Positions 16,263-24,940 of a stretch of DNA of 64,000 nt are shown piece after piece (position 1 is the stretch's first letter; the number at the start of each line of letters is the position of its first letter). Made by a program: the position numbers and the translations under genes. Location: the NCBI RefSeq assembly GCF_020447315.1, contig NZ_JAJADQ010000015.1, positions 62,001 through 126,000 on the forward strand, given 5' to 3'. The notes under the pieces are model-generated. The model was not told the origin of the DNA and did no database searches. It saw nothing but the letters and a program-made list of their open reading frames with translations. Source of the stretch: Hymenobacter nitidus. GTDB taxonomy: Bacteria > Bacteroidota > Bacteroidia > Cytophagales > Hymenobacteraceae.

Positions 16263-17093
16263 ATGTTAAGGGCCCTTCTGCTTGCCGTTACGCCGGACGT
16301 ATCCCCCTCCTGGACCCAGGTGCTTCTATATTCCCTGGTGCCCGCCGCCATCATGGTAGTCGGGGCCGTGGTGGCCGTGCTCCGCCCGCCCGGGGCCGCT
16401 GTACGCAGCGCTATCCTGCACTTTGCCGCCGGGGTGGTATTCTCCGTGGTGGCCGTGGAGCTGCTGCCCGACATTGTAGCCCGTCACCGGCCGCTGGAAG
16501 TGGGGCTGGGCTTTGCCGTCGGCGTGGGGGTTATGCTGGCCCTGCGCTCCTGGACCCGCAAAGTGGCCGACAAGCAGAAAGCCAATCCCATTCCCTACTT
16601 CACGCCGGACGTCATGTGGACCTCGGAAGAAGAGCGCGCCGCCGACCAGCGCCGAGCCCCGCTGCCCATGGGCCTACTCACGGGCGTGGCTATTGACATC
16701 CTTATCGATGGCCTGCTGCTGGGCATCGGCTTCGCGGCCGGGGCCGAGGAAGGCCTGCTGCTGGCCATCGCCCTCACCATTGAAGTGCTGTCGCTGGGGC
16801 TGGCCACGGCCGTGGAGCTACAGCAGGAAGGGCAGACTAAAATTCGGACAGTGAGTGTCGTGGCCGCCCTGTCGGGGCTACTGGTCGTCGGGGCCGGCGT
16901 CGGCATCACCGTACTGCAGGGTGCCTCCGACAACGTCATGGAGCTGGTGCTCTCCTTTGGCCTGGCCGCGCTGCTGTTCCTGGTGACCGAAGAGCTGCTG
17001 ACCGAAGCCCACGAGGAGCCGGAGTCGCCCTGGCTTACGTCCACTTTTTTCCTGGGCTTTCTAGTGTTTCTCATCCTGGGCATGCTCGTCTAG
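16263..17093 (+). CDS. ZIP-like metal transporter family protein
   Basis: The 276-residue inner-membrane protein has about eight helices and a cytosolic loop after the third. Its layout is that of ZIP permeases. The helix 4 motif, usually HNxPEG, reads DILIDGLLLG. The helix 5 motif, usually HExPHE, reads TIEVLSLGLA. The usual His ligands are thus replaced by acidic residues, as in divergent bacterial ZIP-like proteins. It starts five bases after lpdA and belongs to the same transcription unit. The direction of transport is uncertain. Confidence 0.78.
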   Translation: MLRALLLAVTPDVSPSWTQVLLYSLVPAAIMVVGAVVAVLRPPGAAVRSAILHFAAGVVFSVVAVELLPDIVARHRPLEVGLGFAVGVGVMLALRSWTRKVADKQKANPIPYFTPDVMWTSEEERAADQRRAPLPMGLLTGVAIDILIDGLLLGIGFAAGAEEGLLLAIALTIEVLSLGLATAVELQQEGQTKIRTVSVVAALSGLLVVGAGVGITVLQGASDNVMELVLSFGLAALLFLVTEELLTEAHEEPESPWLTSTFFLGFLVFLILGMLV

Positions 17094-17115
17094 CCGGCCT
17101 TTTTTCCTGCCTACT

Positions 17116-17385
17116 ATGGATTCGCATAAGCTTCTCATCGAACTCACCCTGGTGCCGGCTGGCCGGCACATCGCCTTTTCCAAGGAGATGCTGAAAAAGG
17201 TGCACGTGTATCGCCGGGTAGGGACGGAAGGGGACGCCTGGCAGCAGATGGCGACCAACGCGCGCTCGCCCTTTATCGATGCGGAAGCTTTTCCGGCCGG
17301 TACCACCCTGGAATATCACGTGCAGCACTTCAACCAGCAAGATGTGTACGAGGGGCACAGCAACATCGTGCGCACGACGCTGTAG
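17116..17385 (+). CDS. Small hypothetical protein, Fn3-like beta sheet pattern
   Basis: The 89-residue soluble product has no signal and no recognised motif. The strands LLIELTLVPA, HVYRRVG and TLEYHVQHFNQ alternate in a way that recalls small beta-sandwich domains. It lies 22 bases after the ZIP gene in the same direction. I do not recognise a function. Confidence 0.55.
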   Translation: MDSHKLLIELTLVPAGRHIAFSKEMLKKVHVYRRVGTEGDAWQQMATNARSPFIDAEAFPAGTTLEYHVQHFNQQDVYEGHSNIVRTTL

Positions 17386-17465
17386 CACCCAAGTCCCCGC
17401 TTTTTTCACGCTTCCGTCACTTCTTGGCTCGTGCCTTGGTTGTGATAAGCTAATTCGCTCGCTGC

Positions 17466-18134
17466 ATGATACGTCGTTTCGTTGTGAGTGTGCTCATGTT
17501 GTTGTTGCTGGGCGCGTGTCGGGAGGCGCCCCCGGATAAGCCGGAGCACACGGCCGACACGCACCAGCGCCAGCCGGACGCGGCTCAGCCAGCGTTGAAC
17601 TCCGCCCCGGCCGTAGCCGCCCGGGCACAGCAGCGGCTGCGTACGGTAGCCCGCTCGGGCAACATCGACCACGACGTGGCCTCGCTGCTGCTGGAGCACT
17701 ACCGCGGTGCCCAGCAGTTGGCGGCCGTGGAAATAGCCACGGGGCGGGACCCGGACTTGCGGGCGCTGGCCGATACGCTGCGCCGGGAGTGGCGGCAGGA
17801 AAGCCAGACGTTGGGCCGCCTGGCGGGGCGCACCCACTACAATGCCTCCGAAGACTACACTCTCCTCTACCAGGATTTTTCCCGCGGCATGCAGGCCGCC
17901 GGTGATTCAGCGACCCGGTACTACCGCCCACCGACGGGGAACCCGGACGCTGACTTTGCCGCTGCCCTCTCCGCCCATCTTCGCACCGGCCTGCTGCTGG
18001 TGCAGGTAGGCATCGCCTATGGCAGCGACCCGCCCCTGATTGCCTTGGTTCACCACTTCCACCACGACCAGCTTCGCCACCTGCGGCAGGTGCAAGCCTG
18101 GACTTTGGCCCATCCTATCTCCACCAAACGCTGA
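17466..18134 (+). CDS. Lipoprotein with two divergent DUF305-like ferritin-type helical repeats
   Basis: The 222-residue product has a lipoprotein signal with lipobox LLGAC (C18). Two helical repeats follow: DHDVASLLLEHYRGAQQLAAVEIATGRDP and DADFAAALSAHLRTGLLLVQVGIAYGSDPP, each ending in a His/Gln/Glu-rich helix. They match DUF305 in spacing, but the HH pair of the first helix is HY or HL and the Met residues are gone. It is thus a diverged relative of the proteins at 27597 and 33806. It is probably periplasmic, facing inner or outer membrane. Copper binding is doubtful. Confidence 0.65.
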   Translation: MIRRFVVSVLMLLLLGACREAPPDKPEHTADTHQRQPDAAQPALNSAPAVAARAQQRLRTVARSGNIDHDVASLLLEHYRGAQQLAAVEIATGRDPDLRALADTLRREWRQESQTLGRLAGRTHYNASEDYTLLYQDFSRGMQAAGDSATRYYRPPTGNPDADFAAALSAHLRTGLLLVQVGIAYGSDPPLIALVHHFHHDQLRHLRQVQAWTLAHPISTKR

Positions 18135-18138
18135 CGCC

Positions 18139-18867
18139 ATGCGCTTTGCCAACAAAATATGCCTCGTGACCGGGGGCGGCTCCGGCATCGGCCGGGCCGC
18201 CTGCCTGCAGCTAGCCGCGGAAGGCGGGACCGTTGTGGTCCTGGACCGCGACGAGGCAACGGCCCAGGGCACCGCGGCCCTCATTGCAAAAGGCGGTGGC
18301 CAGGCCCGGGCCATCCGGGTCGATTTAGGCCGGGCAGCCGAAATAGAAGCGGCCATGAGCACAGTAATAGCCGACTACGGCCGGGTGGACGTGCTGGTCA
18401 ACAACGCGGCCATGATGACTTTTAAGTCGATTACCGAGCTATCGGGAGACGAGTGGGACCTGGTCATGGCCGTGAACCTGCGGGCGGTGTTTCTGCTCAG
18501 TAAGCTATGCCTGCCCCACATGCGGGGCGGGGCAATCGTCAACATCAGCTCGGTGCACGGCCAGCAAACCACGGCCAACGTGATTCCCTATGCCGCCAGC
18601 AAGGGGGCCCTGGAAGCCTTTACCCGGGGCATGAGCCAGGAGTACCCTTCCAGCCACGTGCGCACCAACTGCGTGGCACCCGGCGCCGTGGACACGCCTA
18701 TGCTCTGGAACAATCCCAACGTGAAAAGCGGCAAGGAAAAAATTGAAGGGGAGGTGGGCCACCCCGAAGACATTGCCGGCGCCATCTGCTACCTGGCCTC
18801 GGCCGAGGCTCACTACATCAACGGCACCACCCTGGTGGTGGACGGCGGCCGGCTCAGCATTCTGTAA
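18139..18867 (+). CDS. SDR-family NAD(P)-dependent oxidoreductase
   Basis: The 242-residue short-chain dehydrogenase has TGGGSGIGRA (cofactor glycines, residues 11-20), NNAAMM, catalytic Ser in INISSVHG, YAASKG (YxxxK) and the C-terminal GTTLVVDGG. Start 18139 begins the Rossmann fold directly. The gene lies four bases after the DUF305-like gene. The substrate is unknown. Together with the next gene a role in sugar metabolism is possible. Confidence 0.92.
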   Translation: MRFANKICLVTGGGSGIGRAACLQLAAEGGTVVVLDRDEATAQGTAALIAKGGGQARAIRVDLGRAAEIEAAMSTVIADYGRVDVLVNNAAMMTFKSITELSGDEWDLVMAVNLRAVFLLSKLCLPHMRGGAIVNISSVHGQQTTANVIPYAASKGALEAFTRGMSQEYPSSHVRTNCVAPGAVDTPMLWNNPNVKSGKEKIEGEVGHPEDIAGAICYLASAEAHYINGTTLVVDGGRLSIL

Positions 18868-18929
18868 CCGTCCCTGACCGCCCCTTACTTCGCACCCTTC
18901 CTTTTCCAGTTAACCGTAATCCTAAACCC

Positions 18930-20129
18930 ATGAGCGCCTTCATGTTTGCCACCGGCATTGAGAACAGCTACCCCACCATCAAACTACCCGACGGCACGAT
19001 GCAGCGGGTGGATGAGCTGGAAAAAACCGGTCATTACGAGCGCTGGCGCGAGGATTTTGCCCTGGTTAAGGAAATGGGCATTGAGTTTCTGCGCTATGGC
19101 CCGCAGTACTACCGCGTGCACCTGGGGCCCGACCAGTACGACTGGGCCTTCACCGACGAGACGTTTGCCCATCTGAAAGAGTTGGGCATCACGCCTTTGG
19201 TCGACCTGCTGCACTTTGGCCTGCCCGACTGGCTAGGCAACTTCCAGAACCCGGCCTTCCCGGAGCACTTTGCCGCCTACGCCGGAGCCTTTGCCACCCG
19301 GTTCCCGGACCTGCAGTTCTACACGCCCATCAATGAAATCTTCGTCACCACCATGTTTTCGGCCCAGTACGGCTGGTGGAACGAGTGCCTGGCCAGCGAC
19401 CAGGCCTTCGTGACGGCGCTCAAGCACGTGTGTCGGGCCAACGTGCTGGCTATGCAGGCCATCCTGGCCGTGCAGCCCGGGGCTACCTTCATCCAGAGCG
19501 AGTCAGCCGAGTACTTCCACCCCGAAACGCCGGCCGCCCGGCCCCTGGCCAACTTCCTTAATCAGAAACGCTTCCTGAGCCTGGACTTAACCTATGGCTA
19601 CCCGGTGAGCGTGGTGATGCACGAGTTCCTGCTAAAAAACGGCATGACGGATGCCGAATACCACTGGTTTGACGAGCAGAACATTAAGGCCAAGTGCATC
19701 ATGGGCACGGACTATTACCGCACCAACGAGCGCATGGTGCGCGCAGACGGCCATACCTACCCCGCTGGGGACGTGTTCGGCTACTACGTAATTGCCAAGC
19801 AGTACTACGACCGCTACCGCATGCCGCTGATGCACACCGAGACCAACCTTTGGGAGCCTGACGCCGTGAACTGGCTCTGGCGGCAGTGGGCCAACGCCTA
19901 CCGCCTCAAACAGGACGGCATCCCGCTAGTGGGCTTCACGTGGTACTCGCTGCTCGACCAGGTGGACTGGGACACCGCCCTGCGCGAGAACAACGGCCGC
20001 GTGAACCCGCTGGGCCTCTATGACCTTGACCGCAAGCAGCGGCCTGTGGGCCGGGCCTACCAGCGCCTGATTGCTCAGTGGAAAGACGTTTTGGTGGACG
20101 AGAGCTACGGCGTGCACATCAACTACTAA
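18930..20129 (+). CDS. GH1-like glycoside hydrolase (beta-glucosidase family)
   Basis: The 399-residue protein has no signal peptide, so it is probably cytoplasmic. It is a TIM barrel in which YTPINEI (about residues 130-136) carries the likely acid/base Glu of GH1 (TxNEP). LMHTETNLW (about residues 294-302) carries the likely nucleophile (equivalent to ITENG). FTWYSLLDQVDWD near 336 matches the aglycone-site Trp-rich segment. The glycosidase family is clear; the sugar specificity is not. It lies 62 bases after the SDR gene. Confidence 0.87.
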   Translation: MSAFMFATGIENSYPTIKLPDGTMQRVDELEKTGHYERWREDFALVKEMGIEFLRYGPQYYRVHLGPDQYDWAFTDETFAHLKELGITPLVDLLHFGLPDWLGNFQNPAFPEHFAAYAGAFATRFPDLQFYTPINEIFVTTMFSAQYGWWNECLASDQAFVTALKHVCRANVLAMQAILAVQPGATFIQSESAEYFHPETPAARPLANFLNQKRFLSLDLTYGYPVSVVMHEFLLKNGMTDAEYHWFDEQNIKAKCIMGTDYYRTNERMVRADGHTYPAGDVFGYYVIAKQYYDRYRMPLMHTETNLWEPDAVNWLWRQWANAYRLKQDGIPLVGFTWYSLLDQVDWDTALRENNGRVNPLGLYDLDRKQRPVGRAYQRLIAQWKDVLVDESYGVHINY

Positions 20130-20174
20130 CCCTTTCTTTCATTGACCGGCACGTTGGCCGGCGGATTCTTCGTC

Positions 20175-20873
20175 ATGCCGTTTGCCCGGTTATTTGCCCA
20201 CCGTCACCTGCAGCACCATCTGCTCAACCTTACGGCTCCCCAACGCCTGCTGCTCGCGGCGGGGGCCGCGGGGTTGTGTTGGGCCCTGCTGCCTGGAACG
20301 CTGCTGCCGGCTACCCGGCTGGTGGCGGCCTGGAATTTGTTTTGTTTGGCGACGTTGGCCCTGCTGTGGGCCGGCACCCACCGGGCCGATGCCGCTCACA
20401 TCCGGCGCATGGCCACCCGCCAGGACCCGGGCCGGACTTGGACCTTCGTAGCGGTGCTGGTCGGCAGTGCTGCCTCCCTGCTGGCCGTGGTCTTCCTGCT
20501 GACGAACTTACCCACCATGCAAGGGCGCGAAGTGGCCGTGCACGTGGCCCTTTCGGCCGGGGCGGTCGTAGGGGCCTGGCTGCTGGTGCATTCGGTGTTC
20601 GCCCTGCGTTACGCGCACATCTACTTCAGCGAGAACCAAGCCACGGACCCGCCCGACACCCTGGGCGGGCTGGAGTTTGCGGGGGCGCCCCCGGCCTCCT
20701 ACTGGGACTTTGCCTACTTCGCTTTCGTGGTGGGCATGACGGCGCAGACCGCCGACGTGACCGTTTCCTCTACGCGGATGCGCCGCCTGGTCATGCTGCA
20801 CGGGCTGCTGGCTTTCGCCTTCAATACCAGCATCGTAGCCCTGACCATCAACCTGCTGGCGGGCATCCTATAG
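20175..20873 (+). CDS. DUF1345 family membrane protein
   Basis: The 232-residue protein has about five helices, the central ones with WLLVHSVFALRYAHIYF, and the conserved segment YWDFAYFAFVVGMTAQTADV, which is typical of DUF1345. ATG 20175 is preferred to an in-frame TTG at 20142. The function of this family is unknown. It stands between the GH1-like gene and bestrophin, all in one direction. Confidence 0.88.
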   Translation: MPFARLFAHRHLQHHLLNLTAPQRLLLAAGAAGLCWALLPGTLLPATRLVAAWNLFCLATLALLWAGTHRADAAHIRRMATRQDPGRTWTFVAVLVGSAASLLAVVFLLTNLPTMQGREVAVHVALSAGAVVGAWLLVHSVFALRYAHIYFSENQATDPPDTLGGLEFAGAPPASYWDFAYFAFVVGMTAQTADVTVSSTRMRRLVMLHGLLAFAFNTSIVALTINLLAGIL

Positions 20874-20933
20874 TTGGGCTCGCTGCCGGCGCCATGCCCC
20901 AGCCACTGCCTTATTCATTCAATTTCTGCTTGC

Positions 20934-21869
20934 ATGTACGTTCAAAAACACATTCACTGGCGTGTTATCTGGGACTACTCTTGGAAGGACCTGCTGATTT
21001 TCTTTGTCTATGATTTAGGTTTGGCCGTTCTGCATGGGCCCCTCAAGATGACCTGGCTGGACGTCCCCTGGCAGCTGGTGAGTATTTTGGGCGTGGCCGT
21101 CTCGTTCTACGTGGGCTTTAAAAACAGCAGTTCCTACAACCGCTTCAACGAGGCCCGGCAGCTGTGGGGCGGCATCGTCAACCGCAGCCGCAGCTGGGCC
21201 ATGCTGGTGCTGGCCAACACGCAGCCCTCGCGCAGTACGCTCACGCAGGAGCAGGTAAACACCCAGCGCCAGCTGGTAAGACGGCAGATAGCCTGGGTGA
21301 ACGCCCTGCGCCTGCACCTGCGCCGCCAGCCCCAGCGCTGGGACGAGGACGTAGCGCCCTTCCTGGACCCGACCGAATCCGACTACCTGCGTGCTACCGC
21401 CAACCCACCGGCCCAGCTGCTGCTGCTCCAAACCCAGGCCCTGCGCGCCGCTGAGGGGCTGTTCGACCCGCTGCAGCACCGCACGTTGGTGGAAGACCTC
21501 CGGGAGCTCACCAACCTGCAGGGCGGCTGCGAGCGAATAAAGAACACGCCCTTCCCGCGCCAGTATGCCTTTTCCAGCATCGTCTTCGTCTGGCTGTTTG
21601 TCGCCCTGTTACCGCTGGGCGTGCAGGGCGAGTTCGAGAAGCTCGGCCACGGCCATTATTGGCTCACGGTACCCTTCTCCATGCTCGTGTCCTGGGTGTT
21701 CGTCACCATCGAGCTCGTGGGCCACATCAGCGAAAACCCGTTTGAAAATAAGATGAACGACGTGCCCATGACGGCGCTGTGCCGCACCATCGAAATCGAC
21801 CTGCGCCAGATGCTGGGCGACACGAACCTGCCGGCGCCCCTGCAGCCCCATAACGGGGTACTATACTAA
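20934..21869 (+). CDS. Bestrophin-like anion channel (UPF0187)
   Basis: The 311-residue product matches bacterial bestrophins: an N-terminal HIHWRVIWDYSW, then LLIFFVYDLGLAVL, VSFYVGFKNSSSYNRFNEARQLWGG with the conserved FRxNxSYxRFxEAR-like segment, and NPFENKMNDVPM near residues 265-276. Family members form pentameric ion channels in the inner membrane. The start at 20934 (MYVQKHIHW) is used because the upstream part of the frame is not hydrophobic or conserved. The gene is 60 bases after the DUF1345 gene. Confidence 0.9.
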   Translation: MYVQKHIHWRVIWDYSWKDLLIFFVYDLGLAVLHGPLKMTWLDVPWQLVSILGVAVSFYVGFKNSSSYNRFNEARQLWGGIVNRSRSWAMLVLANTQPSRSTLTQEQVNTQRQLVRRQIAWVNALRLHLRRQPQRWDEDVAPFLDPTESDYLRATANPPAQLLLLQTQALRAAEGLFDPLQHRTLVEDLRELTNLQGGCERIKNTPFPRQYAFSSIVFVWLFVALLPLGVQGEFEKLGHGHYWLTVPFSMLVSWVFVTIELVGHISENPFENKMNDVPMTALCRTIEIDLRQMLGDTNLPAPLQPHNGVLY

Positions 21870-22038
21870 GTCTGGGGCGCCGGCGGGGGTAAAAACGAGT
21901 TGGCCTAACGGTTGACCTCAACCCTTTTTTAAAGCCGAGCCATTCTCTCCCCTTGGGTGCATATTCACGCCTAACTCAACGCTACTTCCGCAACCGCGTA
22001 AGCGCATTTGCATATTCCTCCACTTAGTCCTTACCCCC

Positions 22039-22302
22039 ATGGCTGACCATCCCGAAGAACACCAGAAAATCATTGCCGCCCATGAAAAGGCCGCCCATTA
22101 CTTTGAGCACGCCCTGCAAAATCACCGCGCCGCCGCTGAGCACCTCAAAAAAGGCGACCACGAAAAAGCCGCCCACCACGGCTACACCGCCTACGGATTT
22201 GCCTCCCACGCGCAGAAGCACGCCGAAGAGGCTGCCTTGCATCACTCGCACGAGCACGGCCACAACGAGCCGCTGCACGCCCACGAGCAGGGTGGGCAGT
22301 AG
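22039..22302 (+). CDS. Small His-rich helical protein
   Basis: The 87-residue product lacks a signal peptide and is almost wholly helical. It contains about 20 His residues, densest in the last 25 (HHSHEHGHNEPLHAHE). The pattern AHEKAAHYFEHALQNHRAAAEHLKKGDHEKAAHH suggests two helical hairpins. It could buffer Zn, Ni or Cu in the cytoplasm, but that is inferred from composition. The direct repeat TGCATATTC occurs at 21958-21966 and 22009-22017 upstream. A terminator follows directly. Confidence 0.7.
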   Translation: MADHPEEHQKIIAAHEKAAHYFEHALQNHRAAAEHLKKGDHEKAAHHGYTAYGFASHAQKHAEEAALHHSHEHGHNEPLHAHEQGGQ

Positions 22303-22320
22303 AAAATAGCCTACTACAGG

Positions 22321-22351
22321 AGCCCGCCTCGTTCAAGAGGTGGGCTTTTTT
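22321..22351 (+). terminator. Intrinsic terminator after the His-rich gene
   Basis: A 10-bp stem (22321-22330 with 22337-22346, one G-T pair) and a six-base loop are followed by six T. It ends the unit of the His-rich gene and shows that the next reading frame must start later, at 22394. Confidence 0.85.
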
Positions 22352-22393
22352 AGGTTATGGCTGCTTCTACCAAAGTTTCAACCAGTATCGTTT

Positions 22394-23110
22394 ATGATGC
22401 GCCTACGTTCCATACTGCCTGCTTTCCTTCTGCTGTTGACCTCGCTGGCGTTAAGCGAATGTGAGCAAAAGCCGACGCCGAAAACGACTAAGCCGGCTGC
22501 GCTTCCTGCTCCACAACATGGGGATGCCCGCGAACTGGTGACTCACTCCGACCCGCCCGGAGAGCCCGTGACGGCCCGCAGTATCGTAGTGGCCCTGCGA
22601 GAAGAGATGCTCAACAATAGCGCGGTCGAGAACCCCGACCACATTTTCACACACTTGCTGCAAGTGTATCACCACAGCGGCTTAGATCTGGCCCAGGCCC
22701 AGCTGCGCCAAGGCAAAGATGCGGGGCTACGCCTGGCAGCTGACACCTTGCGGCACCGCAGTCAGCGTAACCTCAAGCAGCTTGAAGCGCTGGATTTAAG
22801 CCAGCATAGACCAGGAGCGGACTTCCGCGCAACTTCGGCCTCCCAGACACGGGCGCTGCAAAAAGCCATACAACGAGTACGGCGCACGCTGGCAACGTCC
22901 GTAGAAGCAGGTACTGCAGATGAGGAATTTGCAGCCTTTACCTCCTTGTTCTACAAAAGTGGTTCGCTACTGGCCCAAGCCGAGTTGCAGTACGGTCGGG
23001 AAGCCAGGCAAAAAACCCTGGCCAGACAATGGTTGGCAGCTCAGAAACGCGAACAGCAGGCACTTGATACTTGGCAAAAAGCAACTAGGGCCACGCCCAA
23101 GCAGCCTTGA
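22394..23110 (+). CDS. Secreted, strongly diverged DUF305-like helical protein
   Basis: The 238-residue product has an N-terminal export segment (MMRLRSILPAFLLLLTSLALSEC). The Cys is preceded by Glu, so a lipid anchor is doubtful. Two helical repeats follow: DHIFTHLLQVYHHSGLDLAQAQLRQGKDA and DEEFAAFTSLFYKSGSLLAQAELQYGREA. Spacing fits DUF305, with one HH pair kept and the other lost. It parallels 17466-18134. ATG 22394 lies after the terminator and starts the signal segment. The role is unknown. Confidence 0.6.
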   Translation: MMRLRSILPAFLLLLTSLALSECEQKPTPKTTKPAALPAPQHGDARELVTHSDPPGEPVTARSIVVALREEMLNNSAVENPDHIFTHLLQVYHHSGLDLAQAQLRQGKDAGLRLAADTLRHRSQRNLKQLEALDLSQHRPGADFRATSASQTRALQKAIQRVRRTLATSVEAGTADEEFAAFTSLFYKSGSLLAQAELQYGREARQKTLARQWLAAQKREQQALDTWQKATRATPKQP

Positions 23111-23213
23111 CAGGGCAGTACATTTTTCCCACTTACCAGCACTTGGGGAAGTATTTTCCCATTCTGATGCACGGAAGATGAAACGCTAGCCCAGTATTTC
23201 ATGTTCAGCCCGC

Positions 23214-23312
23214 ATGTGTGAACACCATAAGCCCGCTCACAAACTGCAACGCATGGGCATCTACCTAGTGGTAGGCGTGCTAGTTCTTTTAGGTCAGTTG
23301 TACAGTCAATAG
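23214..23312 (+). CDS. Possible 32-residue single-helix membrane peptide
   Basis: The frame encodes a polar N-terminus with Cys and His (MCEHHKPAHKLQRM), then a hydrophobic helix (GIYLVVGVLVLLGQLYS). Its plan recalls the 43-residue membrane peptide at 32596 in the copper block. It lies in an otherwise gene-free stretch (23111-23449). It is too short for coding statistics, so the call is tentative. Confidence 0.3.
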   Translation: MCEHHKPAHKLQRMGIYLVVGVLVLLGQLYSQ

Positions 23313-23449
23313 GTTGGCATCAACCCAGGCCAGCGACGTATCTTTTGATACCCCTCCCGTGACCGTATGCCCAACTGTTCTTTGTTGCGGGTGCTGGTCA
23401 AGGGCCTGAACGCCGTGGTCATGCTGCGCAGTAAATGCCCTGACGGAGG

Positions 23450-23896
23450 CTAGCTCCGCGTCAAGACGATGAATTTCTGGCCTGGCAGCAGTCCCATAAA
23501 TCGGGCCGTTACTGCTGGCCGCAAGGCGTCGCCCCGGCTCATGTCCAGTTTTGGCCACAGGCCGAACCAGCTGTTTTTCCAGACGGCCCCGGCTGGGGGC
23601 ATCAACGGCAGCGCTTGAGCATGCGCCTTTATCTGGTCATAGGCTGGGGGCGTGAGCCGGGCTGTGATTTGGTAGAGGCTGAACGAAGGCTTCTCGAACG
23701 TGGCGGTCAACGTGAAATAGGGTCCCTTGCATATAAAGTAGGTGCGGCCCAGCCGTTCCGGCTCCCGGCGCGTTCCTTGCACGAAAGGCTTGAGGCGACT
23801 GGCCACCAGCACCTCCGGCATGTCCGTGGTTAGCAATAGCTCCACGAGCAAGTCAAAAAGCTGAACGGGTGTTTTGTCCGGACTGGGCGTTGGCAT
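23450..23896 (-). CDS. Hypothetical soluble protein
   Basis: The 148-residue product has no signal and no motif I recognise. It opens with a helix (VQLFDLLVELLLTTDMPEVLVASRLKPFV), then strands (RTYFICKGPYFTLTATFEKPSFSLYQITARL). The hydrophobic pattern is that of a folded domain, and the frame is not the shadow of another gene. It is isolated and faces away from the L,D-transpeptidase gene, which starts about 150 bases beyond on the other strand. Confidence 0.5.
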   Translation of the reverse strand: MPTPSPDKTPVQLFDLLVELLLTTDMPEVLVASRLKPFVQGTRREPERLGRTYFICKGPYFTLTATFEKPSFSLYQITARLTPPAYDQIKAHAQALPLMPPAGAVWKNSWFGLWPKLDMSRGDALRPAVTARFMGLLPGQKFIVLTRS

Positions 23897-24042
23897 AAGG
23901 CGGGGCAGTAAGGCACAGGAGGCCGCAAGCTACGCACTTGCCTGGATTGCGAAACCCAAGGCCGTTCGCACCGTGACAAAGCCTATAAGATTGGTGCGCT
24001 TTTTGGATACTGGCTGTCCTGCCTGCTTTCATTTCCACTCGT

Positions 24043-24888
24043 ATGAAAATCAATCTCAATTGCCGGCAGCAATGGTTTAGCTGGATCGGGCTGACCCTGC
24101 CGGCTTTAACCGTACTGCTGCTGACTACGTCTTGCTCGGCCCCCATCACTCCTTCGGTGGTGGGAGCCGGCCAGGCGCCGGCTCCGCTGCGGGTGAGTGC
24201 GCCCGTTGCTGCTCCCGTGGCAGCTACGGGCGCATCCCCGGGTCATGTGGCGGCATACGACACGCTCGTTCGCCGGCGCTACGCGGCCCTGGGCGCGCAG
24301 CAGCAGGGCCTGCGGTTTTCCGTGTTCGAGCAGGCCCTCACCGGCTACCTGAACCTGCGCCGGCAGGGTCAGGCGCCGGCCGCACCGCAGCGCCTGGCCG
24401 TGATTGACTTCGATTTGCCTTCTACCGAAAAGCGGCTATGGGTGCTGGATTTGGCGGCCAACAAGGTGCTGTTTCGCACGCTCGTGGCCCACGGCAACCA
24501 AACCGGGCAGCGCGAAGCCACGCGGTTTTCCAACACCCCGGACAGCCACATGAGCAGCCTGGGCTTTTACGTCACGGGCAGCACCTACGTGGGCAAGCAC
24601 GGCCGCTCGCTGCGCCTCCTGGGCTTGGACGAGGGGTTCAACTCGAACGCCGCCGCCCGCGCCATCGTGGTGCACGGGGCCAGCTACGTCAGCGAGGCCG
24701 TCATCAAGCAAACCGGGCGGCTGGGCCGCAGCCAGGGATGCCCGGCCCTGCCCCTGGACCAGTACCTGTCCATCATCGACAGCCTGCAAGGGGGCGCGGC
24801 CCTGTTCATCAACAAGTCGGATGCCGGCTATTCCTCCCCCTACCTGGATGAGCAGGCGGCCAGCGCGGCACTGGGCGGGCTGTCGTAA
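24043..24888 (+). CDS. Murein L,D-transpeptidase catalytic domain family protein
   Basis: The 281-residue product carries an export signal with a likely lipobox (LLTTSC, Cys near residue 31). The body matches the YkuD_2 group: FDLPSTEKRLWVLDLAANKVLF, then SSLGFYVTG, AIVVHGASYVSE with the conserved His, and LGRSQGCPALP with the catalytic Cys near residue 232. Such enzymes act on peptidoglycan cross-links in the periplasm. It stands alone on the plus strand; LpxR lies convergent 52 bases downstream. Confidence 0.9.
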   Translation: MKINLNCRQQWFSWIGLTLPALTVLLLTTSCSAPITPSVVGAGQAPAPLRVSAPVAAPVAATGASPGHVAAYDTLVRRRYAALGAQQQGLRFSVFEQALTGYLNLRRQGQAPAAPQRLAVIDFDLPSTEKRLWVLDLAANKVLFRTLVAHGNQTGQREATRFSNTPDSHMSSLGFYVTGSTYVGKHGRSLRLLGLDEGFNSNAAARAIVVHGASYVSEAVIKQTGRLGRSQGCPALPLDQYLSIIDSLQGGAALFINKSDAGYSSPYLDEQAASAALGGLS

Positions 24889-24940
24889 AGCAGCAGTACT
24901 TATCAAGCTGCGCCGGCCAAGGCCGCGGTAGGAGTGTCTT

